A stretch of DNA of 64,000 nt, from assembly GCA_965112735.1 (NCBI GenBank), contig OZ218959.1, forward strand, positions 248,001-312,000, written 5' to 3'. Both the position numbers and the translations under genes were made by a program. Below are positions 1-9,334 of the stretch, one piece after another. Each line of letters starts with the position of its first letter. Within the stretch, counting starts at the first letter, position 1. The notes beneath the pieces were generated by a model, which was given only the letters and a program-made list of their open reading frames with translations, was not told the DNA's origin and ran no database searches. This DNA comes from Phaeosaccion multiseriatum. Its lineage: Eukaryota > Ochrophyta, other classes.

Positions 1-2649
1 GCACCAGCTTCTTCTTCCGCTCCGTCCCCTCCGTCTCGTGGCGACGAGGACCGACTTCTAGCGGCGGAGAGCCTCAACCTGCTTGGAACTGTCGCAGAGC
101 GAGACGCGGAGGGATCAGGAGTAGGGAGGCATGCGAAAGAAGGGCCACCCGCAGGCGCAGACGCAGCAGAAGGAGAAGCAAAAGAAGAAACAGCGGCCCA
201 TGATGGGGAAACAGCAGCAGCACCAGCAGCACCAGCAGCAGAGAAGCAGGCTCCAGGAAGGAGAGGGAAGAGGGGGAGGCCGGCCACGAGCAGGGCCGCG
301 GGTGACGGTCCGACAGCAGAGGAGGAGGAGGAGGTGGAGGACGAGGAGGAGGAGACAGAGCCGTTACCCAAGGTAGGCAGAACGACGAGGGGGCGCAAGG
401 CAGCCACGCCCGGGGGGAAGGCAGCAGACGGTCCACAGGCAGGAGACCCAGGAGGGCATGACGCTGGCCGAGAAGAGGGGGCAGGGGAGTGGGGGCGAAG
501 GGGCGCAAAGAGGGGCAGACACGAGAGCTCGGATGCAGCAGCAGTAGCAGCCGCAGCAGCAACAGCGGTGACGGCTACGGCGGCGGCGGCGGAGGAAGGA
601 GGCGGAAGAGGCACGAACGAGCCGGCAAAGGCGGCGAAGGCAGTCGATGGTCCCTCTAGCAAGGCGCCTGCGCCCGCTGGTGGGGGTCGAGCCATGTCTG
701 TGGCCGGCAGGAGGATCGGGAGGGGAGGAAGGGGAGGGGCAAGGGAGAGGGCCAATCGAGCGGTGGCAGCAGCGGCGGCGGCATCAGCGGCTGCTGGAGG
801 CGGGAAAGGAAAAGCTGCTGCTGCCAATGGGCAGGTACCCCTCCCTGTAACGGCCTGGGGCGGGGGGGGGAGCGCTCCTCCTTCCCCTGCCGGCGTGAGG
901 CCAGCGACCGCCGCACCCGTGACGGTACGTGTCGGAGGAGCCTTTGTGCAGAGTCGCCAGGCAAGAGAGGACTCAGAGGCGGCTGCAGCCACTGCTGCTG
1001 CCACCGCCGCTGCCGCCTCTGGGGGTCTGTTGGGCGGGGAGGGGGGCAAGGGGGGTAAGAAGAAGGGCAGCACAGAGGAGGAAATACGGAAGAGCACGAC
1101 CATGATCGCGCTGTGTCAGGGTATTCAGATTCGGAAGCGAGACCCCAACAAGAAGGGGAAGGCCAAAAAGAAGAAGAAGGTAAAGAAGGGGAAAGGGAAG
1201 GGTGGGCAGAAGGGGGGGGATGACGAGGATGACGACGACGAGGATGAGGAGGACGAGAACGAGGACGAGGCGGCAGCAGCGAAGGCGCCCCCTCCACCGG
1301 TGGTGAAGAAGAAAGCCCCTCCTCCTCCCAAGCCCAAGGCATCCATCGGGCCGAGGGTGACGCTTGTGAACGGGGTTCTGCGAGTGGACGCGTCGAGTCT
1401 CGAGGTGGGCACCGCCAGGGAGGTACAGGATGAAGCGCAGTACGAGGAGGTGCATGAGGATGCAAGCATGACTGCAACGAGCAGCAGCTTCACCACCAGG
1501 GAGAAGACCGAGCGCTGGGACGCGGATGCCACTCGGCAGTTCTACCGGGCCCTGCAGAGCTGCGGCACGGACTTTACTGTGATGGAGTACATGTTTCAGA
1601 CCCGCTCCAAGAAGCAGCTCAAGAACAAGTTCAAGAAGGAGGAGAGGTTGAGGCCAAAGCTCATCAGCCTGGCGCTGTCTAGCACCGATCCGCTGGACAT
1701 GTCCCTGTTCGAGGGAAAGCTCGGCAAGCTCAGCGTGGCGGCGGCGGGGAGCAGCAGCAGCAGCAGTACCACCAGTAGCACTACCAAGAGCAGCAATCGC
1801 ACCAGCACCACCGGCAGCACGCCTGCTGTAGGTGCCAGTGTTGCCGCTGGTGCGAGGGCTGGCAATGCCGCTGCCACCACGAGCAGCAGTGCACCGTTGG
1901 CCGCGGCCTCTTCATCCAAGAGGGCGGCAGCAACAGGTGGCAGCCCTGAGGGCAGTACAAGCCGCAGTAGTCGTGCAGAGGCGGCGTCGGCGGCTGACGC
2001 TGCCACTACGGCGGCGCGATCCGTCCTTGCGCAGTCCTTGGAGAGCAGCCTGGCCCTGGCCAAGACCAAGGCCCAGACCCAGCAGCAGGAGGGAGAGGAG
2101 GGAGAGGAGGACAGCGACGGTTACGAAGAGGTGCACGAGAGTGGCGCGAGTCGCGAATCGGCTCTGGAACTGCAGTTGCACCCGGCCTTGGGGGGCAAGG
2201 GTAGGGGGGGGGGCGGGCAGCCGAATGGCCCCTCCGCAGAGGGGAGCGCGACAGGCGAGGAGGAAGGTGCTTCTACTTCTGTATCACCACCTGCTGCGGT
2301 TGCTGCTGTATCGCCACCTGCTGCGGCTCCTCCTCCTGCTGCTGCTGCTGCTGCTGCTGTTCCTGGTCGAGGAGAGGGCGCGGCGGTGCCTCCGTTGACA
2401 GAGGAAAGAAGCGCTTCCATCGTGCCAGGGGCAGCAGTGGCAGCGAAGAGCGCCTCTATTGCACCAGGGGCAGCAGTTGCAGCGGGAAGCATCGTTCCAG
2501 GGGCAGCAGTTGCAGCGGGAAGCATCGTTCCAGGGGCAGCAGTTAAAGCAAGGAGTATCGTCCCAGGGGCAGCAGTGGTAGCGAGGAGCGCCTCTATTGT
2601 ACCACGGGCAGCAGTGGCGATGATGCCGGCCACACCAGAGCGGGACTAA
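1..2649 (+). CDS. BDP1: TFIIIB subunit Bdp1 (B''), 5'-truncated by window edge
   Basis: Bdp1 is the TFIIIB subunit that helps place RNA polymerase III at tRNA, 5S and U6 genes and acts in the nucleus. The frame is open from base 1, so the ATG at 334 is internal and the true start lies left of the window. An AT-hook-like RRGKRGRP lies at bases 259-282. Acidic, Lys-rich and poly-Ala stretches follow. The diagnostic part is a single SANT/Myb domain encoded at about 1505-1680: KTERWDADATRQFYRALQ, then GTDFTVMEYMF, then KKQLKNKFKKEERLRP. The GTDF and IKNKFKKEER-like signature is specific to Bdp1 among SANT proteins. A YEEVHE segment precedes the domain and recurs after it. The C-terminus is a tandem SIVPGAAVAA-type repeat ending at TAA 2647-2649. 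No intron is visible. The identification rests on the SANT block alone; the flanks are low complexity. Confidence 0.85.
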   Translation, partial: APASSSAPSPPSRGDEDRLLAAESLNLLGTVAERDAEGSGVGRHAKEGPPAGADAAEGEAKEETAAHDGETAAAPAAPAAEKQAPGRRGKRGRPATSRAAGDGPTAEEEEEVEDEEEETEPLPKVGRTTRGRKAATPGGKAADGPQAGDPGGHDAGREEGAGEWGRRGAKRGRHESSDAAAVAAAAATAVTATAAAAEEGGGRGTNEPAKAAKAVDGPSSKAPAPAGGGRAMSVAGRRIGRGGRGGARERANRAVAAAAAASAAAGGGKGKAAAANGQVPLPVTAWGGGGSAPPSPAGVRPATAAPVTVRVGGAFVQSRQAREDSEAAAATAAATAAAASGGLLGGEGGKGGKKKGSTEEEIRKSTTMIALCQGIQIRKRDPNKKGKAKKKKKVKKGKGKGGQKGGDDEDDDDEDEEDENEDEAAAAKAPPPPVVKKKAPPPPKPKASIGPRVTLVNGVLRVDASSLEVGTAREVQDEAQYEEVHEDASMTATSSSFTTREKTERWDADATRQFYRALQSCGTDFTVMEYMFQTRSKKQLKNKFKKEERLRPKLISLALSSTDPLDMSLFEGKLGKLSVAAAGSSSSSSTTSSTTKSSNRTSTTGSTPAVGASVAAGARAGNAAATTSSSAPLAAASSSKRAAATGGSPEGSTSRSSRAEAASAADAATTAARSVLAQSLESSLALAKTKAQTQQQEGEEGEEDSDGYEEVHESGASRESALELQLHPALGGKGRGGGGQPNGPSAEGSATGEEEGASTSVSPPAAVAAVSPPAAAPPPAAAAAAAVPGRGEGAAVPPLTEERSASIVPGAAVAAKSASIAPGAAVAAGSIVPGAAVAAGSIVPGAAVKARSIVPGAAVVARSASIVPRAAVAMMPATPERD
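2410..2630 (+). repeat. Tandem SIVPGAAVAA-coding repeat in the Bdp1 tail
   Basis: Six or seven degenerate units, each coding a variant of S-I-V/A-P-G-A-A-V-A/K, end the Bdp1 frame. Adjacent units differ in length (with or without an extra SA or KSA) but always by whole codons, so the frame stays open. Confidence 0.85.
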
Positions 2650-3373
2650 TGAGACGGAACAGAGGAGAGGTGTGGTCAGAGCGGGACTCATCGACTACCC
2701 TGAGCCATGAGCGAGGTACTGATGGTGGTGGTGCCCTTCCCACGCCCCTCCATCAAGGCAATTTGTGCTCGGAGGAGGCCCTTGAGGCTCTGAGGCCCGC
2801 CCTTTCGCCCTTTTCCCTCTCCCTTGCCCTCCTTATACCTACATGACGTGTAATTTAATTGGATGTAGATACGAAAGGCAGTTTTGTACATAATTGATGA
2901 GAAAGAGATTTCATTTGTAGCGAGAGCAAAGGGGGGGGGCGGCCTAGGGCGGCCAGCGGCCAGCTCATCAAGTATCCCCCCTGGGGAGCCCCAAAAATTT
3001 GTGCCCAAACTTTTCCCCCCGGGGGGGCAGGACAGTTGGGTTGGGGCAGAGCTGTGGTAAACACCAACGACGCAGGGCTTTCCAGAGCGATAGGGAGACT
3101 AGCCCCTTGGCTCTCACTCCCTAAGCTGTGTGCCTTGTGTGTGAAGAAGGCCCAACCCTCCGAGGAAGTCAGAGTTTTCAACGTTGCCGATCCTCGACCC
3201 ACGGTGCCGAAAACTTGAGGCCGGGGGGGGGAGATCCGAGATAGATAGACAGGGGAGAGGCCTAGGCAGCAAGAGAGCGTCGTGCTTGCCAAGATATTGG
3301 TGGGAGGCTCTGCTGCGACGGCAGCTTGACCCTTGGGAGGTTGCGGAGAAGCTGGGATAAAGGGGCCGGAGGA
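2650..3373. other. Spacer between Bdp1 and the R2R3-MYB gene
   Basis: This 0.7 kb spacer holds no convincing gene. It contains a GGCCTAGGGC/CGGCC-rich patch at about 2937-2970 that resembles patches near 52.6 and 53.4 kb. The MYB promoter and 5' UTR must lie in its right half. Confidence 0.6.
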
Positions 3374-4983
3374 ATGGATATGAGTGGGAGCTCCCCAGCA
3401 GTTGAGATGAGTATAGCAGCTGCAGAGGGCCACTCGCAGGCAATGGCAGTCGCAGACTTTCTGCCGAGCTCGACCCCGGCAGGATTAGTAGAGGCTGTGG
3501 CTGCGGGGGGGGCGTCAGGCGCGGTCGCAGCTCCCGCGCCGGCAGCAGAACCAGCTGCATGTGTTAGCGCGCCACCTGCATGTCCCCCAGTGGAAGCACC
3601 GGCAGGCTTCGCTGCGGCAGGGCCAGCGGCGGCGGGAGCGGGGAACACGGCCAAGCCCAAGGCCAAGCGTAATGTGCGCAAGTGGAACGAGGTGGAGGAC
3701 GAGACAATGATGAAGCTCGTGCGTGAGTACGGGACCAAGTCGTGGGGGTTGATAGGTAGCCTGCTGGAAGGGAGGACCGGCAAACAGTGTAGAGAAAGGT
3801 GCGTATGGTGGGGAAGGGGGGGGGGGGAGAGTGTGGTCTTGCTGAGCCCACCTCTTCGCACACGGGAGAGCATGCGGGTGCCAGCCTTGTTATTTCTCAA
3901 GCCCATGGAACGATTTTTCGAACTGCTCGTTGGTCCTCCAACCGGTCAGGCTGGCTGGTGGAAGGCTGGGCTGGTGGTGACCGCGCTCTCTATGCCTGCT
4001 TGTCTCCACGCTTATTCGCCCCCCCCCCCCGCCCGTCCGCTCTCTCTGTCTGCCTGCTGTTGCCCCGCAGGTGGCACAACCAACTGGACCCTTCCATCAA
4101 GCGCGAGCCGTGGACGAGAGCAGAGGAGGACGTTCTCATGAAGGCACACGCCATGTACGGAAACCGCTGGGCAGAGATCGCCAAGCTGCTTCCCGGCCGG
4201 ACCGACAATGCCATCAAGAACCACTGGAACAGCGCCAAGCGAAGGCTCAGCCGCCAGCAACACGGCCCCGGATCCGTCGATGTTGGCGGCGGTGGTGGTG
4301 GACAGGCAGCGGGGGGCAAGGCGCATGGGGCGGGGGTGGACCTTCCGAGCCCTGTGAACGTCAATGACCTGCTGGCCATGGACCTGAACGTGTTCAGCAC
4401 CAGGCAGGGCGGGCAGCAGTTGCAGCAGCACGGATTGGGCTCAGCGGCTTCTAGCGGCGGTCGCGGCAACAAGCGTAGCGCTGCCGCCGCCCGCTTGGAC
4501 GGTGGAGGGCGTGGGGCTGGGGGCGTGGGGCGCTGGGGCCTCCTGACGCAGGGGAACTGGAGACAAGAGGCCTTCTCGCTGGGCCACGAGGGAGAGGAGG
4601 CAGCGGCAATGCTCTTCTCCGCCAAGGCCGTCTCGTCAGGAGAGGGCGCGGGCACAGCGGGGGGCAAGGTGACGGCCTACGGACTGTCCGAGCTGCAGCG
4701 CTTCCAGAGGGAGAAGGCGCTCCGCCTGGCCATCCATGGGGGGGCGGACGGGGGGGATGTGGACATGACGGACGCCGAGAGGGCCGAGGCCAATGAAGTC
4801 ATGGTCAAGGAGGCCACGCCTGACGTCATTGACGCCAAGGGTATGCTGCTCTTCCTCAAGAAGTCCACCAGCGACAACGCCAGCAGCACGAGCAGTGAAG
4901 GCGGCGACGACAAGCAGTCGTCTTCAGGGCAGGAGCAGGAGCAGGAGCAGCCGGGGGCCGCCGCCCTTTCTACCGAGCCGGCC

Positions 4984-5018
<35 letters not shown>

Positions 5019-5529
5019 GGAGGCGGGATCGGAGTCCAAGGCGGAAGCAGGGGCGGCGGGAGCAGAAGCCGAGGCAAAGGTGGGGGCGATGGCGGAGGCG
5101 GACGGGCCCCTTTCCTCCTCCTCCTCCGGCCCTGCCGTCCCTCTTGCCACCCCTCCCTCCCCATGCACGTCGGCAGAGGCCTCGGACGGAGCCTCAGCCT
5201 CTCCCCTGTCCACAATGGGTGCGAAGCTGAGGCCCACGCCACTCGACGGCGGCGCCTTTGCCCTCGCGGATTGCGTAAGCGAGCCCCCCCCCAATGCAGG
5301 GGAAGGGGGAGGGGCAGGAGAGGGCACCCTCCAGCTCAGCATCCTCGCAGAGGCAGCGAGCAGCAGCAGCAGCGAGGGGGGAAGTCGGAGCAGCACCCCC
5401 ACTGTGGCCGAGTCTACAGAAGAGTCTGAAACCGCCGCCGCCGCCGCCGCCGGAGTGCTCACTTGTGCCCTGGAGGAAACCGAAACACTTGGCGTACTTG
5501 CGGAGGCGGCGAGAATCGCCACGTGCTAA
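3374..5529 (+). CDS. R2R3-type MYB transcription factor, two exons
   Basis: Nuclear sequence-specific DNA-binding regulator. Exons are 3374-3798 and 4071-5529, about 627 aa. The donor AAAG|GTGCGT and acceptor CCGCAG|G restore RERW across the junction. R2 runs from [15 protein letters not shown] to [18 protein letters not shown]3 runs from [15 protein letters not shown] to [16 protein letters not shown]. Both helix-turn-helix repeats keep the regular tryptophans or their usual substitutes. I chose ATG 3374 (MDMSGSS); an in-frame ATG at 3326 would add 16 residues. The N-terminus is Ala/Pro-rich. The C-terminus is Ser/Glu/Ala-rich with a poly-Ala run at about 4984-5018, typical of a disordered regulatory tail. 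WHNQLDP with NHWNSAKRR is the form common to animal, protist and plant c-MYB relatives. The 272-nt intron falls inside the third helix of R2. Targets cannot be inferred. Confidence 0.93.
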
Positions 5530-6733
5530 CCACACAGGGCTGCACGCACGCACGCACGCACACCACGGCCCGGCGGGGAAGGTGGGCCAGCGGTTGGGGT
5601 CAAGTAAAGATTCAAGGGGAAGGGGATTCGGAGGTGTCTTGTTTTGTATCCCCTTGGGTCCTAGGACGGTGGAGGAGGACAATTAATTTTGTTTTTGCGG
5701 AGGGAAGGCAGCTTAAGGCCCATGGCGGCAGGGAAGGAGGAAGACAGAGGCACGTAGCACTAGTTGTTATAGGTTATAGAGGGGGGGATGATGTATGTAT
5801 AAGAGCGGTAGTCTCTTTGTGAATGAGTGAAGGGGGGGGAGATGGGAGGGAAGGGAGGGGGGGGGGGGTTGGTTGGGATTGTGGGGCGTCGTCCGCTGCC
5901 GCTCAGGGCGGGCACACGCACCGCCCCAAACGCCCCCACTACATTAGAAGGCAGGCCGGCAGGCAGGCAGGCACAGCAGTACAGTTAAATGGATGGCAAC
6001 TTAATATATCGAAAGCGCTTCACGTTAAAACATTCCGCCCCCGAGCGGACACTGAAGACACCCTATTAGTTCTTCACTCTCGCTCTGTTTCCGCTTCCTC
6101 GTGACTTGTGGTGCTGTCCCACAGAGTGGGCTGTCGTATGGACCAGACTGCCTGCAGCAGAGCCACAGGGCAGCAACAAGGGCGGGAGGTCCAGTCTACT
6201 CTTGCGTACGTGGAGCACGGCCAGGCAGCGGCGACTTTCCCCTAGAGAGATCGGCCGGGGACGGACCATCCGCTGCCATCCTGTGTCGGTGTGTCAGCGC
6301 CTTTGTGCGGCCCTGGATCGCCCGCCGCAGGCTTGCTCCCTGAGCAAACTCCCTGAGCACACCCCATGACCGATGGCCAGCACCGTGACCAGCAAGCTGG
6401 CATCAGCAAGCTGGCATGAGCAAGCTGGCATCAGCAAGTTGGGGATGTGGATGGCCAGGGTAAAAGGTAGCTGCCCTGCGAGGGTCTCAAGGGCACACAC
6501 ACACGCCACCCCTCTTGCACCTGCTGCCGTGCTGCCGTGCTGCCGTGCTGCCGTGCTGCCGTCCACGTTGCTGAGGCTGAGGTTGAGCCGTGTAGCTTCG
6601 ACGCTCTGCAGTGAACAATAGAGCATAGAGTTTTGATGCGCTGGCTGCGGTGCACTTTGGAGTAGTGCGGTGTCGTCTCGCCGTTTCATATTGAGTCGAG
6701 AATTCCCACCCGTGCATGTTCCCTCCTACCCTC
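5530..6733. other. Spacer with short tandem repeats between convergent genes
   Basis: No coding region is supported over these 1.2 kb. An ACGC run occurs near 5545 and G-runs near 5840-5870. An AGCAAGCTGGCATC 14-bp repeat (about 3.5 copies) lies at 6391-6440, and a GCTGCCGT 8-bp repeat (5 copies) at 6523-6562. It should contain the 3' ends of the MYB gene (+) and the GT31-like gene (-). Confidence 0.6.
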
Positions 6734-8603
6734 TCACCCTCCCGCCCAGCCGCCCTCGGATAAAGCCTCTGTTCCACACGCCGCCGCCCTAGGCATGTGG
6801 AGTTGGTGATATTCTCGCATGCCCTGTGAGCCGAACCCCACAACCACCCCCGTCCCTGCTGCTGCTGCTGCTGCTGTACCACCAACTGCCGCGGCTGTGG
6901 AGCTGTCCCAGGGGCTCCGGCTGGCGAAGTGCAAGAGGCTCTGTGCGAGTTGCACGGCCCTTACAAAGCCCCCCTCCGCCGCCTTGACTCGGTACCAGGG
7001 TAGGCTCAGAGCATCCAGCACGGCGTCAGCAGCGTCTTGAGACCACATCTGGAGTCCGTCCTGCAGCGCCGCGCAGGGAGGGCTGTTCACCACCGGGGGG
7101 CTGTCTCCTCCTCCTCCTCCTCCTCCTCCTTGTGTGTCTTCGCTATGGCAGTGCGCGGGGAAGGTACCGAAGTAACGTGCCGCCGGGGGGTGCTGCATTG
7201 CCAGGGGAAGTACCTGAGAGGGGGGGAGTGAGTGAGTGAGTGAGTGAGTGAAGGAAGAGAGGGAGCGCGGGAGAGGGAGGAAGGGTAAGGTGGGGGGGGC
7301 ATACTGTGCCAGTGCTCAGATCGAGGCTCCACGGAGTGGGGGGGTGGGCTTGCAGCCTGAGCAAACGAGAGAGAGTCAACGTTTTGAGCCGCAGGGAAAA
7401 ACGCCATTTGTGGACAGGGAGGGCCAAGGCATCTCAAGCAAGCCTTCCTTCCTCCTGCTCCTTAAGCTCTGCTCCTTGAGCTCCCCTTGTGGCCGAATAG
7501 ACTGTGCATCACCCAGCAAGCCAAGCGTCAAGTAAGGAAGCAGCTCATTTCCCCTGGACAAGGACAAGCTACGCTCAGCCTATCATGTGACTCCTGTAAG
7601 TCAATACAGTGTATAGCCAACCCCCTAACCCCCCGAACCCCCCGTACAGGCCCCAGCCCTGACCTGCTGCAAGTGCACGTACGCCCCCTGCGACACTTTG
7701 GCGGTCCACATGCCCCGGCAAGCGTGAGCGCCCCAAGAAAGAGCTGCAGCCCCCACCAACAGATCGGCCTCGAGCTGCCTCTCCGCCTCGTCTGCTCGTG
7801 GTGATGGTGAGAACAAGCCCCCTCCGTCTTCCTCGGCCTCTCCCCCCCCCTCCCCCCCCCTCCACGCGCCGGACACGATGATCATATCCCCGTTGCGCTC
7901 TACCTCCTCTTTCAAGGCTTTCCATGCGTGGGCTGCCATCGGGTCTGATGGGCGAGGCCCTCGTGAGCTCTGCGGGTGAGGCGTCTCCCCCTCCTCCTCC
8001 TCTTCCCTGAAGGAAAAATAACCGTGCGCCACGGGCACGAAAAACGCCGCGATCGTCACATTGTGCAGAGGATTGGTGTGCCCCTCCTCGCCACTGTCGC
8101 CACATGCGGGGCAGTCTCCTGCTACTGCCGCTGTCGTTGCATCTCGGAGCCAAGTGTCCCGCACGGCCTGCCGCATCTTGCTGCACTCCTCCACGGGCAG
8201 CAGGCAGCTGTCGATACCAAAGGCGAAAGCCACCTGTTGCAATGAAGGGAATTAGTGGAGCAGCAGCAAGAGCAGATGCAACAGCAAGAGCAGCAGTTAG
8301 GACAGCTCCTGGGAAACGGTGCGGAGGACCTGCCAGTATGGACACGGCCGCAGAGGAGAAGAAGGAAACAATGGCGGAAGAAGAAGCTACCATCGAAGCA
8401 AATAGTATAGAGTACCAAGACGAAAGACTACACTGTCCACAATACACCTGCTTGGAAGCCCCACTGCACACGCCATCAACAGCCCAGGCCGAGTGTGTAC
8501 GCGTTAGCCTGAGTTCCTCCTTCTTGCTTCTGGATGAGGGGGGGAGGTCAGCCCTTGCAAACAGAGGGAGTATCATGAGAGCTGCCCGCCACAGCAGCGG
8601 CAT
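6734..8603 (-). CDS. Degenerate GT31 (beta-1,3-galactosyltransferase-like) protein
   Basis: GT31 enzymes are Golgi type II membrane glycosyltransferases. The core exon (about 8236 down to 7664) has the family's RQAVRDTW motif and then FFVPVAHG. LKEEVERNGDMIIVSG corresponds to the family block E-x-x-x-(Y/N)-GD-I-I. The next block is KVSQGAYVHLQQ. Donor CAG|GTCAGG and acceptor CTCTCAG|GTACTT join in phase 0 to a last exon 7213-6734, giving LQQ-VLPLAMQHPPAARYFGTF, which matches the family's segment after the DxD motif. The stop is at 6734. At the place where GT31 enzymes have the metal-binding DDD, this protein reads SQG. The N-terminus is unresolved: an ATG at 8603 opens a hydrophobic, Ser/Ala-rich frame that could be the signal anchor, but no clean in-phase junction to the core exon was found. 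It could be a pseudoenzyme, a divergent enzyme or a decaying gene. Confidence 0.5.
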
Positions 8604-9105
8604 CTTCTATCTTTTTATATCCGCGGGCAGCTGGATGGTCCTGATGTGTTGGTTATTCGATCGAGCCATCTGTTGGCTGCCGCCGGAGCGTTCACTTTAC
8701 TTTTAGACAACCATAGATGATTCGATAGATGATGTGTGGTCCCCCATAAAGCAGAATCCTGCGGCGGCCTGCGGCCGAAAGTAAGAAGCCTGCGGCTGGC
8801 CTGCGGCCAGAAGCCTGCAGAAAGTAGCGAGAAGCCTGCCAAGTCCCCCATTTTTCTCCCAGCCTGAGAAGCCTGAAGCCTGACCACTGGCCTGCGGTAG
8901 CTACCGGATCCGGAGGTCCCGCTAGCATGCTACCGAGAAAGAGTAAGAGAACACACAGAGGGGCCAAGGTCGACACACTTCGAATGAGCCATCCAGTAAA
9001 TGCAATGCGTACACACATCAACACAAAAATCCAGACATTCAAGACATGCTAGCCGACGAGGGCACCCCTGCCACGCGCAGAGCCAAGAGCCAAAGGTCCT
9101 CAAGG

Positions 9106-9149
<44 letters not shown>

Positions 9150-9213
9150 GCTCAACAGGGCCGCCCCCCTCAGGTCAGCAGCTGCGTGCCTGTCTGCCTG
9201 CCTGCCTGCCTGT

Positions 9214-9288
<75 letters not shown>

Positions 9289-9334
9289 CCCAGTATGACT
9301 GCGGGCCTGCCTGCCCTTATCCCGCCCGCCCTCC
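8604..9334. other. Spacer with repeat relics and tetranucleotide runs
   Basis: 8697-8719 matches 22657-22679 at 22 of 23 positions (core AGACAACCATAGATG). 8755-8895 is built of imperfect AGAAGCCTGCGG and GGCCTGCGGCC units able to form small hairpins. 9109-9147 is a pure GA run and 9187-9290 a CTGC run. No gene is supported. Confidence 0.65.

Noticed and set aside
1125-2069. Minus-strand frames opposite Bdp1
   Set aside because: They are shadows of a GC-rich coding region; the plus frame carries the SANT domain.
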